64,000 nt of DNA from Conoideocrella luteorostrata (taxonomy: Eukaryota > Ascomycota > Sordariomycetes > Hypocreales > Clavicipitaceae): assembly GCA_032433595.1 (NCBI GenBank), contig JASWJB010000030.1, positions 165,831 through 229,830 on the forward strand. The letters run 5' to 3'. The position numbers and the translations under genes are program-made. Positions 45,819-57,484 of this stretch are shown piece after piece (within the stretch, counting starts at the first letter, position 1; each line of letters starts with the position of its first letter). The notes below the pieces were generated by a model, which was given only the letters and a program-made list of their open reading frames with translations, was not told the origin of the DNA and did not search any database.

Positions 45819-47293
45819 GGCGAACGAAGTCGCATGCGTTAGCTCAGGCAAGGTCGACAGAAAACCAAGCCTTTCGGCAGTGCCCACAGCGCCACTGAGC
45901 AGAGAAGGAAGGGGTAGTGATGTGGTGTGACTGATGGATGGATGTCAATGTCAATGGGCGAGATGGCGGCTGATGCTGGATTGATGCAGGATTGATGCAA
46001 GCACGATCGACGGGTCTTGCAGCGGTCCTGGCTGGGGATCATATCTATCCTGAGACGAGAAACCCACGGCCGTGCAGTGCAACAAAGGAAAACGGGGCCA
46101 CAGTGAAGGTGAAGCAAATGCGGCGGAGTGAGTGAGTGGACAATAGTGCGGCAACAAACGGCGTCGATGCCAAGATGCTAATCAGCCGATGGGCCGTGGG
46201 GGAAATGTGGATGACAGACGACGATGTTCGTTCTCTGCAAGTATCAATGATACATATAATATAATACTGCAATACTGCGCACTCCGCGGTAACATCATCA
46301 TACCGTGACCGTCCATGGCGGCGTCCACAAGGGGGCTGTGCTCATTGCCGATGCTGGTATGGCGTGCATGCATGAATGGATGAATGACCACCATCAAAAC
46401 GAACATGCGGCTCTCGGCACTCATCCGAGACGTATCCCCACGTAAAGTGTATAAAAGGGCATCATCACACTCCGTACATGCAGTGGCAACGAAGCTGGCG
46501 AGAACAAACGAGCCGAGCAGCAAGTAGCAGCACGACCGGTCGCGTGTGGGCAGCGAAGAAGGGGGAGGAGGCAGGGTCGGGGGGCAGAGACGAGGTGAAC
46601 GACGACGGCTTGAATTTGTCGCGGTACTCACATGAAGTCATTGGCGACTGCTGACCAAATAATCAACCAATCGATCCCGCAAATAGCTCTCTCGAGCTCG
46701 GCGATATTCCTCGTCGGCTACAAGATTTGCCGCGGCAGCTGGCGAAGGCAGAAGCGCGGAGGAAGGGCAGAGCAGTAACGGCACCGGTTGACGATGAAAT
46801 GCAAGTTGAAGTAACAACGAGAACTCGACGCGGGCAGAAATCTGAGAAAATCTGCCAAGAGCCAAGAAAGGCCAAGAGATCTGGGGATGGGAATGCGCCG
46901 TTTGTGTGACCTTGGGCACGCCTGTGCTTCTTCACCCCTCCCCCTATTAATATAAACATGGGGGTCTCGGGGGGGCAAGTTATTGGAGTCGGCAATGATC
47001 AAATGAGATTTGCTCGCATGTGGAACATGAGACCGACCTACCTACCTGGCTGGGGCTGCGACTGAGCTGCGACTGGGCTGTGAATGACTGCAGCCTGAGC
47101 ACTCTCACTAGTCTGTCGCGGGACTGCCATGGAATAGGTGCAGAGAGCTTGGTTCTGCAGAGTTACGTCAGTCAAGTAGTTACGGAGTTAGTGTTGCATG
47201 CTTGCTGCTTTGCACTGACTAACCAGATGGTACCTAGCTAAACTAGTTCCGTTGTTAGTTGGGTTATAACTCTGCGTTGGCGAGCGTACCGTG

Positions 47294-47311
47294 CTACGGA
47301 GTATTCCGTAG
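47294..47311. repeat. TACGGAGTA palindrome
   Basis: CTACGGAGTATTCCGTAG is a near-perfect 18-base inverted repeat. Confidence 0.8.
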
Positions 47312-47337
47312 TTAGTATGGAATGCATGTAGTTAACC

Positions 47338-47384
47338 AATGGAGTACACACAATGGAGTGCACAACAATGGAGTGCACACAATG
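47338..47384. repeat. Tandem repeat of CAATGGAGTGCACAA-like units
   Basis: Three adjacent units of 14 to 15 bases (consensus CAATGGAGTGCACA) and a partial fourth, in the spacer upstream of the calcium exchanger gene. Confidence 0.8.
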
Positions 47385-47595
47385 GCTGTGCCAGGCGTTC
47401 CAGAGACGCGGCTTTGCTGCGCCAAAATGGTGACGACGTCCAAGGCAAAATCCTACTAAAGCACATGCCGAGTCGGTCAGGCCTCCCAATCATCTCAAAA
47501 TCACCCACGCTTGTTAGGCGCGGGCTGAAGCTGATGCCCATGGGCAAGGGAGGCAACCAAAACAAAAACCAAAACAACAACAACAACAAGAAGCG

Positions 47596-47618
47596 TACGG
47601 AGCACGGAGTACTCCGTA
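47596..47618. repeat. TACGGAGTA palindrome with extra half-site
   Basis: TACGGAGCA is followed by the palindrome CGGAGTACTCCG. Confidence 0.8.
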
Positions 47619-48462
47619 CTCTGTAGTAGAATAAAGAAAGAAACATGACATACCGCTAGTTAGAGACACGTTGAACATACCTGGCAAAACCTACATGCAT
47701 GCCTTGCCCTACGAAACACATTGAGCACCAAGACCAGGGCAGGGGTAAGCTGCACATTAACAGGTTTCTTTTCCAAGCAAGCGAAACCTGCCTGGCCTAG
47801 GTCCCCCAAGGGAGCAAACACGCCTCTTTACTTTTTCCCCCAACTTATTGCGACGCGGCGCCCCCTCCTGTACTAAGTACTCCATAAAGTACTCTATTTA
47901 CTTGCTGCATACGGAGTACGTATGAACAGCATGCCGCTCCGCCGTAGCGAACCTGCTACCTCCACTCCAGGCGATGTCTGGTTTTGCCAACTGGCCCATC
48001 TACCTTCACATTCACTCACACCTGCATTTCCAGAACCAGCACCCCTCTTTGTCCTCCTTGCCCCGGTTCGAAAAACAAGTTTCCCTCAGACTTTCGATAA
48101 AAATGATAATGACCTGGCACCTGTGCGCCCCTGGCTCGTTTCTCGTCATCTATTGCAGACTAGCGCGTCAACGTGGCTCTGCCGGAAAATGTGCTCATAT
48201 AAAAAGTAACCAGTTAGCAAGTTACCCCGTACTCCTTTCAAGCCAGCCCATCCATCCATCTATCAATCAATCAATCAAGCAGTCAAGCAGTCAATGCCTC
48301 AAAGTTACAAGACATGCATGCACGCTCCCCTGTGCCTTCGTTTTGCTGTCCGGTCCGGTGACAGTCCCAACATCCCAAAACATCTGCAAATCCGGCTGCA
48401 TTTGCCGTCTGGGCACGTAGAACCAAGCCCTTAGCGCCCTTTACCATGCAGCATTATACATG

Positions 48463-48486
48463 CTACTCCGTACATGTACGGAGTAG
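48463..48486. repeat. Perfect 24-base palindrome of the TACGGAGTA family
   Basis: Two CTACTCCGTA / TACGGAGTAG half-sites flank a central CATG. All 24 bases are symmetric. A further GCGGAGTAG half-site follows immediately. Confidence 0.9.
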
Positions 48487-48550
48487 TGCGGAGTAGTCAC
48501 TACAAACATATGTACTCCTCCATATTTGCTATGCAATAAAAAGTGCGGAG

Positions 48551-48566
48551 TACGGAGTACTCCGTA
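48551..48566. repeat. Perfect 16-base palindrome TACGGAGTACTCCGTA
   Basis: This is the full consensus of the dispersed family, preceded by another GCGGAG half-site. Confidence 0.9.
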
Positions 48567-49306
48567 TTGGCTATGGTGATTGCCAAAATCGCTTTAGTCG
48601 CTCATTTCAGAGCCGTCTAATTGGTTCAGGCAAAAAAGTTGGCAACCAGAACGTTACACAGGTACAGAGAGAACTTTGAGTTGCTGTGCCGGCGTGCTGG
48701 CTTGTACCATAGCTGCATAGTTACCAAGCAGCCAAGGTCACTACTGGTATTCCCTCAAAACACTGCCAAACCCATTAGGGGATTGTGCGCATTGCGACTT
48801 GCGTGCTAGTGATTGGTGGCTGGCCTGCGGCTTGTGACCTGCGCCTGCAGTGTTCCTTTGACGTCAGTACGTGTGCCGGATAACCATTACGCCGTACGCT
48901 GCCCAGTTACTCTGTAGTGTTCGTTACACCGCATCGCTCGACGATCGTGTTCGACACCGTCATCCAAGGATATCTTCTTCCCTTTGGTCAGCCCGCATAC
49001 AAGGTACTCGACGCGACGCAGTGACAGAGGGCCAAATGTTTTTCATTGAGCTAAGGAAGTGTACAGCCAGTTTCGCATCGCCCTGTAGGACCGGCATGCT
49101 TCAGGTATCATAGTGAACAAATGCACAAGCAAATTTTTGTCTCAAAAAACGCCGGATACTCCTCCATCTACCCTTTTAGGATACACGAGTACCGAATATC
49201 GCCGCCGCGTAGCGCGTCATGTACCTTTTGTATACACCGTGCCCGTCGTACCCGTATCGCCTTCTCCCATATATCTCTGTGTGCAAAAAGTGTCTGTTCT
49301 TTCCCA

Positions 49307-52300
49307 TTAAAGCCATTCGCCATCAATGTCCCCATCATCGCTCACGTCCGCACTTTGCTTCCTTGGCCGGCCTCTTTTGCGCGGCTGTGAATTTGACCGT
49401 GCTCTCTTCTTTCTTCCTCCGGGAGTTCCAGTAGCTTTTCTCTTGCGGCCTCGGTCACCGCTGTCCTCGTCTTCGTCGCCTTCACTTGGCGTACTGGGAC
49501 CATCCATACCCATCGTGTCCTCTTCGTTTGCTACCTTGAATTCTTTGTCGACATTCATCAGTTCCACGAATGCTTTACACTTGTGAGCCATGGTTTCCTG
49601 GCTTGAGAGTCCGTTCATATGTGACACAATTTCCTCCCAGACTCTCTCACCGTGCACGCCCTGCACTTTCAGAGGCGTCTTGTTCAAGTCCTTTGCCAAA
49701 GCCTTGGCACGACTGTCGTGACGGTTCGTCCCCATGCCAAAGAGCCTGCGTAAATGGGTTCTCACCTCCCAAAGGGAAAGGAGAATTATAGATCCAGCGG
49801 TGAGCTGCCGAAGCCGGTGCGGATCCACGGAGAGGGTAGGCGCTGCTTCGACTGGAGGCGATCCTGCCGGCTGGCTTTCATCCATCACAACAATAGAGGA
49901 CAATCCGTCCGGCGCCCCCGACGTGGCCTGCTGTCGTTGTAGCTGGTCAACATCCATACGGACATTAAAAACTTCGTACTCTATCGCTTGGGCCACAGTA
50001 GCACCGGTACTGGCGACAATCTTCTCAATCATGTTGACGGTAGTTTGAAGCTCCCCAACCGTTTGGTATTCGAAGAAGGCAAGATTTTCAGCAATAAAGC
50101 GGGAAAAGTCGACATGATGGGGCATGTCATCTTTGACATTCAACTTGATCAGATCAAAATCCACTTGGCCGACAAACTTTTCCAGGAATCGTTGGCGATT
50201 CTTCATCTTACTGATCTTCAGCACCTCCATTAGCAAGTGAAGTTTTGACTGGAAAGGGTCCATCGTTGCTCCATGTGAGTCTTTGACAATATCCCGCTGA
50301 TAATTATACGCAGATTGCACCGCCTTGACGTATTCTCTCTCCAGTACAGTTTCGTGCTTTTCGTGCAAGGACCGATGCTCCATAAATGCGAGCTCAGCTA
50401 TTTTTCTATTGGCAGAAGTCTCGAGTGTTATCAGCGTCACACCAGTTTCCTTCGGATGAGTCAACCCTTGGCGGTTGATGCTTCCGAGTACTTCCATGGC
50501 CAGAAACGCGTGCTCGTCCTGGCTAGAGAGTGCGATCCGAGTAATGTCCTTGAGAAAGCGCTGAGTAGTCGCACTAGCGACATCATCAAATGCTGTTCCA
50601 CCCATGACAGTCAATTCCTTTTTCTTTTCTTTGACAGAGCCTTCGGCTGCCGCTTCTGACCTTTTCTCCTCCGTGACAAGGAATTCTTTGAAAGACCTCA
50701 GAATCATTGTTTCCAGAATAGGTATCTTCTCCTGAAAGACCTGTTGGAAAGCAGTGTACACCTTGGCAAGGACATAGTTGCGGGGCCAGGACTGGCAAAC
50801 GAGACCAATGGCCTCGATGGAAGCCTTTCGTGCCTCCAGCGACTGTTGTGGCGAGGCAAATGGCGACAGGATATCGACTATTAGTTTGGGGACTGAATCG
50901 CCTTTCCAGCTTGGGAACTTGTCTTTAAATATTTGGACTTGCTTGTCTAGATCGCAATGCTTCCCAACGCTGCCAACGATGATGGAATATGCAGCAACGA
51001 GATTTAACCGTTTGGCATCCAACGGAGCCTTGATGAGTCTCTGTATCGCCATCAAGCTAGATGCAACAAGGTTTCCCAGCGGGGCAAAATCTTTGAGCAA
51101 TTCACACACCGTATGTGCACAAGCGATCAGGTCATCTAGCGCTCCGCGGGATGAGATCTTTCCGATGCCCTTCAGGAGCTGCAGCCGGACTTCTGCTAAG
51201 AACTCCGAGTGCACGGTAGGAAGCTGGGGCAGCACTCTCTTGTAGATGACGGTGACAGCCCTGAAAGCGGCGAGTTCGTCCGCCCCGGTAAAGCTAGCAA
51301 GTTGTGACTTGAGAAGTTTGATTTGTTCTAGATTGAACAGTTTTGGGTCTGCTTTTGCAAAAATTGTGAGGACCTGCAACGCATCGCGCCCTGAAGGTAC
51401 GGTTGTGTCTTCTGATTCTGGGTTGTCAATCAAGCCAAACATGATTCCAACAAGTCTCGAGCATACTCCGAATGGCCCTTGGCTCTCTCCAGGTTTGTTC
51501 TGAGGTTTGAGGATTGTATGGAATACCTTGTCCAAAACTTCGGTCACGGTGCCAGCTTTGACCGTCTGGATAACGAGCGAAACATGCTCTGATAGCGATG
51601 TTTCGAAGCTCGCCGTAGTTTCATTTGCGTAAAACGGCGCGAACCAAACTTCCTCAATCATCTGCCGAGCTAGATCTCTCACTCCTTCGTCCGGATCCTG
51701 GATACGACGCAGAAGACCATTAGCAATAGCACTACGTAAGGCTTTGCTGTGATTTCGCAAGTATATATCACGAGCCAGCTTCATTGCCCGCTTTCGTACG
51801 CCAACACCAGCATCCTGGAACCGATCTATGATCTTGGGGGTCAGCGAGGGTTCTAATGCCGGCCGCATCCCAATACAGCTACCAAGTAATCCCAGTGCTG
51901 AATCTCGAACTTGAGTGGAGGAATCGCTAGCGCAATCTAGGATAAGCTGAATCACTGTAGAGCCGCCATCCAGAATAGATGGGTCGGTCTCAAGCACCTG
52001 ATTTACACTCTTCAAACTCTTACTGCGTACCGTAGCCTGATCGCTGGCCATGGATCCCAAGAGAATATTGAGAATCTTGCTGAATGATTCGCAGAAAGGT
52101 GACCGTAACAAAATAATTGAAAAGGCAAATTTGGCTGGGTTCGATGGCACAGATTTAAAGGTATATTCGCTTGCGAGCCAGTTTCCATCCTCCATCATCA
52201 TCCGTAGTCGATACGCCGAGCGGCCCAGCTCTCTGTCTCGTTCACAATCGTCTTCATGCGTGTTGTCGTATGCCATATTAAGTCTAGTTGCCCAGTCTGA

Positions 52301-55038
52301 GACCAAGAAAGCCACTGCGCTTGAAATATGAGGATCATCTGAACTTTTGTCCTGTAAATATTCTAGAACGCCTCGATACGGCCCCGACCAGGCAATAATG
52401 TGCTCCACAGGGCTTCTTTGCTCGAGGCAGTGTGCAGCCAGACTCGATAAATACTGGGCATATTCGCCAACATCGCCGCTTTCGAATGTACTGGCAGTCT
52501 TCTTGACGTGAGACCGTAAGCGGGAGATGGCGGCGCTCATTGTTCCCAGCAGCTCTAGAGCCATGTTTTTTGCCGGAGCTGATGTCTTGGGGGCTTCAAA
52601 TAGCTGCACCATCATCACCATAAGCAGACGCAAAAGAAGCTCCGCTGACGGCCAATCTGGTAGATCGAGACACGTCGTGAAATCATCAACAAAAAGGTCC
52701 AGCAGGTTGCGATAAGGAGTGTCTCCAGACTTGGTCGAACCCATGGCTCGCTTCACAATGAAATTGATGACGTAGGAGGTATTACGCATAGCTGCATCAT
52801 TCAATGGAGCTGCCACAGCTTCCAGTTCCTGAATCGCCACTGCTGGCTGTTGGGCGCCTTGTTCCTCACTCATGATGGTGGCAGTGGCTTGGGTTCGCCG
52901 CAGAGGCTGCTCGTCGTCGTCTTCGTCGTCGTCGTCATCTCCCATCTCACCCGCAGTCATAGAATGCATTTTAGACTTTCCACCGCCGCCAGTCGCTCTT
53001 GCAACTCGCCCAGAACTTGCTTGGACAAGCCGCATAATCAGAGCAGAAACAGGTTGAATGCTGCCACCATCAGCTAGCTTAAATTGCCTGGAACTTAACT
53101 TCCCTACAGGTAGCTTCTCCAAGGAAGTTAGAATGTCATCAATGATGCCTTGTCGTTGCTCCGGCTTGATGAGGAAGATTTGGCAGAGCATATCCATGGC
53201 AACCGAGCGAATTCCATCAAATTTTTGCATACCGATAGCGGAGTCCTTCTCGAAGTATGCATTTTCCACAAATATAAGTTTTGATGCGGTGAACTCCAAG
53301 GTGTTGATGACCGTTTCTGACAGTTCTATCTTGGTAATGACCTCTGCCAATAACGCTGAGAGTTTCTGGCAGCAAACAAAGACAGACGAAATTGCCTTTT
53401 TGTGCTTCTGGACAAGTTTGAACAACCCTCCGGATGTACCCGAGTTGCGCAGTTCCACCAAAGGCATCACAATATCCTCTGTTACAGATTTGAACATATT
53501 GACGCACTTAGTAATGATGGTTTCGGAATACAATTGCTTATCTTCGCGACACCCGGACAATATTCGTAGGCATGTTCGCGCAGCCTTCAAAGCCGTTTCA
53601 ACCTCGTTCAATTGTTGAACCCAAGTTTCCACGGCTACTTCGTCCCAGCTCTCGTCAACGCGAGTATCCAAGCCGTCAGCTTGTTTTAAGCTGGCTTCGC
53701 TAAGTTTCATGACCCGAAGGAGATTTTCCAATGGAACGGAGTTGAAGCTTTTCAGATTGATGACTTTTTGAAGAGCCGTATGCATTTTTTGCTGGGTTAT
53801 CCCTGTCATTGCGGGTTCTTGATCGTTTGTCAAGGTTATGATGTGGTCAAGGCCAGGTTCCATAGCCAAGGCACTGCCCACAGCTTGAAAAACGGAACGC
53901 ATCAGGCTCTCTAATGCATCGAACGCTGCCTCGCCTCGTTGACGTTGATCAAGGCTCACACCAATAAGGTTTTGATTGTCCCCAAAATGCTCCCTCTGTT
54001 TCCTCCTAACTGACAGATTTTCGGGAGCATCCGGAGCGATGGCATACTCGTGATACTCGTCTGCCTTGATTCCTGCACCAGACAGTTCAACTTGGAAACC
54101 AGAGCTGTTGACGATAATTGAGTCTTGTTGCGCTAGATGGTTAAGCTGGCTGTACTGTCGAGCCTCAACGACTAGTTGATCATGAGGAGTGATGGTGCTT
54201 TGCGGATCAGATTGATCAATGTCGGCTATCTCGTTATACGACGAACGTTCAATCTTTGTTGCTGGAATCGCAACTTCTATCTTCGACTGTGGCTTAACAT
54301 CAATAGCCGACAAAGCAGGTTTCGGTTGTGTTTGAGTTGTCGGCGTTTGCGGAGTCACATCTCCAACTATCTTGGAAGACCCTTCTGATTCTCCATTGGC
54401 AAGCTTCGGGCTGGACGTGTTTAGTTTGGTCGCCTTGAAGAAGCTGCCCACTCTCTCATATACCGCCTTTGCAATAGGCGACAAACTTTCGGAAATACTC
54501 TTACGATGACCTGTTGATGAACTCGGAGGAATGCCGTGCGGAACTGTGGGGAATTTACTGGACGAACAAGTTAACATGACGTCTTGACAATCATTATCAT
54601 ATTGTCTTCACTGACTACTGCGTTCGTTTCGATGGTTTTAGATCATGTAGGACATAATCGACTGTCTGCTTCAGATTCTTGGAGCCGTTCGGCGAACTCG
54701 ATGCTTCCTGATTGACCCTATCGAAATCTTGCGTTGGAAACAAATCGGAGATGCGCAGAGACGGTGATCCAGAGCCAACGCTCGGGTCTGGGATAATATC
54801 TACAAGAGTCATCAGAATGTGAAGAGAGGTGAAAAGTCCAACCGCTTTCTGCCAGGATCACATAGAGTGCTAGGTGCTTACCAGGTAAAAAGGGTGCCGT
54901 GGATGTCTGCGGGGAGTAAGGCAAAGACTCTTGCAGGGTGAACGGTCGGGATATGTCGCTATTTGGTGGCCCGGGGTCTTGAGCGGGTTTGACTCCGTTC
55001 CGAGAACCGTTCCTATTGTATGAGGCCATGTTCGCCAT
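49307..55038 (-). CDS. SCC2: Sister chromatid cohesion protein Scc2/Mis4 (cohesin loader)
   Basis: Exons 55038-54882, 54799-54619 and 54557-49307 give 1862 aa. The N-terminal short exons match other fungal Scc2 proteins (TLQESLPYSPQTS, then DIIPDPSVGSGSP). The long third exon is built of HEAT-type repeats, for example STQVRDSALGLLGSCIGMRP and GVRKRAMKLARDIYLRN, followed by the conserved EVWFAPFY block and the Nipped-B C-terminal domain. Near the end is an AT-hook-like KRGRPRK (about 1840-1846) in a basic, disordered tail. Scc2 with Scc4 loads cohesin on chromosomes in the nucleus. The first intron is canonical (GTAAGC). The second donor (GTAGTC at 54618) is weak, but joining there gives SKRTHKFPTVPH in frame and avoids a stop. 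Two ATGs (55038, 55029) could serve as start. Confidence 0.92.
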
Positions 55039-55602
55039 ATTGTAGTTTTGTTACAATAAGGGCCACCACTTGGGCGTGGCTGGGAGAAGGAGCCGTCCGG
55101 TTGCGTCGCATAGAGGCAGGAGCAACCAATGGAGACAATAGACTAAGCCGTTCCGGCAGGAGGAACGCAGAAAGTCGTCGTCAATAACACCAACAAGGCT
55201 CGGGTAATTGTAAGATGCGATAGTCGATCAACGCATGTACAGCAAAGAAATAGCGATAAAGAAGATCATGAAAAGCGAATGGTGATAGAAGGGGTGGTGG
55301 TCGTAGAACTTGCACCACATTGGGAGCCGGAGGTACTAGTAGTTAATGAAATGACCAGCCTTGTTCCTGCACGCTGCCTAGCGCATGTAGGTGGGTCCCA
55401 GGCCCAGATATTTCTGACCAATGGCAAGCCCCCTACTCTATCAGTTTATCTGAGAGCCAGAAATACTCTGATAAGCCTTCGTAGAGTACAGCCGTCAACC
55501 AAAATTCTCTTTTAGACCGACGAATCCATCTGCATCGTGAAAGTCAACCAAAATCTGAGAGAGAAAAACCAAATCAAAACGACTCAAAACAAGAAGAAGA
55601 AC
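55039..55602. promoter_or_regulatory. Bidirectional promoter, SCC2 / RPA12
   Basis: About 560 bases between divergent starts. The RPA12 leader is A-rich (55560-55602). No other motif was recognised with confidence. Confidence 0.5.
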
Positions 55603-56099
55603 ATGGCGGCAATTGGATCTCTCGTTTTTTGCACAGACTGCGGCAATCTTCTTCCTGCCACAAAAGGCACGGAAAAAAATAAATTACAATGCGAATGCTG
55701 CGGCTGTTGGAATAAAGGTTTGCGACAATGGGGAAATCGCAGTGACTATCGGCGTGAATAGCTAATTGTTTGCCGATGTATAGATACTGGATCAAAGGTC
55801 ATCGTGACCAAGTCGAAGCCATCGGACTTCCCCTCGTTCCTGCGACAAAAGCTACAGTCGACAGTTCAGGCTGTTGAACGACACAACCTGCAAACCCAAG
55901 CCACCGCAGAAGAGAAATGCCCTAAATGTGGACGAGAAGAAGTCAAGTACACGAGTGTGCAAATGCGCAGTGCGGATGAGGGGTCAACAAATATTTATAA
56001 TTGCGAATGTGGACATAGGTATGCCTCCATTGGTTGTTGCTACGTGATGTGCTCCTTCGCTGACCCGAATCCCTTTTTAGCTGGAACGAGAACAATTGA
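55603..56099 (+). CDS. RPA12: RNA polymerase I subunit Rpa12 (A12.2)
   Basis: Exons 55603-55717, 55784-56018 and 56081-56099 give 122 aa. The last exon is only 19 bases and supplies the final WNENN. The N-terminal zinc ribbon starts LVFCTDCGNLL (C10, C13) with later cysteines at 30-35. The C-terminal TFIIS-like ribbon has CPKC at 84-87 and the transcript-cleavage hairpin QMRSADEG at 98-105. Rpa12 is a Pol I subunit in the nucleolus, needed for RNA cleavage and termination. The last cysteine pair reads CEC (112 and 114), one residue shorter than the usual CxxC. The stop lies 60 bases from the convergent deoxyhypusine hydroxylase stop. The unusually small last exon is inferred from family length and splice sites. 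Confidence 0.9.
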
Positions 56100-56159
56100 A
56101 GATACAGAGAAACTGGCATTATCATTTCAGGCTATTCTATTTTATATAAAGCGTCAATT

Positions 56160-57193
56160 TTAGGCGGAAGCACTCGCAGCTTCCGGTATCAATGCATATT
56201 CAGCGTTGCCACTTTGTTCATACTCCGCCATATCCAGCGCTACGACAACACTCTCTCGAACGACCTTTTCTTTATCATTAAGGAAAAGTTTCAAGACCTG
56301 CTCGACACCCTCCTCGCCTCCAAGACTGCCAAGTGCTTCGGCAGCTTCGTGGCGAACCATGCTGGCCTCCTCAAGATTACTCAAGGCTTCCGTCAGAGCA
56401 GGGATGGAAGCCGGATGTGACAACTGGCCAAAAACGAAAGCAATCTCGTGGCGGAACAGTGCCGATGAGTCGGCAAATCCTTTGGCCAGTGCGAGAACGG
56501 CAGGGACAGCAGTGGCGCAATCAGGTGGTGAGGCAAGGTCGCGCAAAGCGAACATGGCACGATACCGGATGAATAAGGGCTGCGTAGTATCCAAAAGAGT
56601 TTTGCCCAAATCTTCGACGGTCTTTTCGGACTCGGGCAAAGGCGGTGCAGGATCAATAGAGGAGAAATCACTAGAAAACCTGTTAGATACCAATTGACAG
56701 AGCAATTGTCGAATAACGGTAAAATATCTACCAACCTCTGCCGTAATTTTTCCCGCTTTCCCTCCTGTGAATTTTCCCATTCTATCCGATCAATGGCAAT
56801 CTCGCACGTTTCCGTAACGACAACCTCCTCGCCCTCGCGGTCGCGAAAATATTTCAACAGTTCAAGGCTCTCGACGTCGCCGAACGCACCAAGAGCCTCT
56901 GCAGCCTCGTGCCGACACATGGGATCCTCCTTCAAGTCACAAAGCACGTCTCTCAAGGGCGTAATCGCAGCATTGTTCTTCGTCTGTCCAAGACAGTACG
57001 CCAACTCGTGCTTCAAAAGCGCCGACGGCGACGCAAAACCAGCAGCTATAGCCTCGACGGCAGCTACAGCAGTAGCAGGTTCGCCGGTCGTCGCAACGTG
57101 TTTCAAAGAGAAGAGGGCTCGAAATCGGACGGCAAGGGGGGTTGATTCGGAGCAGAGGCTCTCCCGCAAGCTTTGCACAGTGGCGTCCGCCAT
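56160..57193 (-). CDS. LIA1: Deoxyhypusine hydroxylase
   Basis: Exons 57193-56736 and 56679-56160 give 325 aa, the family's usual size. The 56-base intron starts GTTGGT and ends ACAG. The protein is a symmetric pair of HEAT-repeat arrays with four His-Glu iron ligands: H62-E63, H95-E96, H230-E231 and H263-E264, the latter two in the second half ([22 protein letters not shown]). It hydroxylates deoxyhypusine on eIF5A to hypusine with a di-iron centre, in the cytosol. The start ([13 protein letters not shown]) is the only sensible ATG before the first HEAT repeat. Its 3' end abuts RPA12 tail to tail. All metal ligands are present, so the enzyme should be active. Confidence 0.94.
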
Positions 57194-57413
57194 TTTTGAA
57201 GTGATTTTCTTCCTTCCTTCTCGTTGAAGAGGAAACCGAGTTGGGGAGAACTGACTGCCCCTCCACTACTGCGGCTCTGGTCGTAACTCCGTCGCAAAAA
57301 GAGAAAAATTTAGGTGGGGTGATTTACGATGGATAAAACGCAATTTGACCGTATAATGCAAAATAGGGAAGGATCGAACATCCAACCATGGGAAGTGGCC
57401 AACCACTTCAATA

Positions 57414-57484
57414 GGTTCCATGGTCTAACGGTTATGACTGCGGATTCTGATTCCGCCAGCGAGGGTTCGACTCCCCCTGGAACC
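57414..57484 (+). tRNA. tRNA-Gln (anticodon CTG)
   Basis: The acceptor stem GGTTCCA pairs with the 3' TGGAACC. The D arm is GTC...GAC. The anticodon stem GCGGA/TCCGC encloses the loop TTCTGAT with anticodon CTG. The T arm has GGGTTCGACTCCC. A T-rich stretch (TTTCTTTT) follows as a Pol III terminator. No intron. The T stem has one A.C mismatch (GAGGG against CCCCC), and the anticodon loop ends in T rather than the usual A at position 38, so the gene may be slightly degenerate or a variant copy. Confidence 0.85.

Larger units (their letters stand above)
45819..49306. promoter_or_regulatory. Long spacer between Ca2+/H+ exchanger and SCC2, rich in TACGGAGTA motifs
   Basis: About 3.5 kb. The first kilobase is the probable exchanger leader and promoter. 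It includes a minus-strand GTGAGT donor-like site near 46626-46631 that could mark a 5' UTR intron. From 46.4 to 48.6 kb it carries many TACGGAGTA palindromes (47294-47311, 47596-47618, 47910-47922, 48463-48486, 48551-48566), a ~15-base tandem (47338-47384) and CAAT-type repeats near 48260-48295. No frame here has recognisable coding character. Confidence 0.5.

Noticed and set aside
46182..46631. Minus-strand ORF of 149 codons with a hydrophobic segment
   Set aside because: Starts with GTG at a splice-donor-like GTGAGT and lies in the presumed exchanger leader; no homology recognised.
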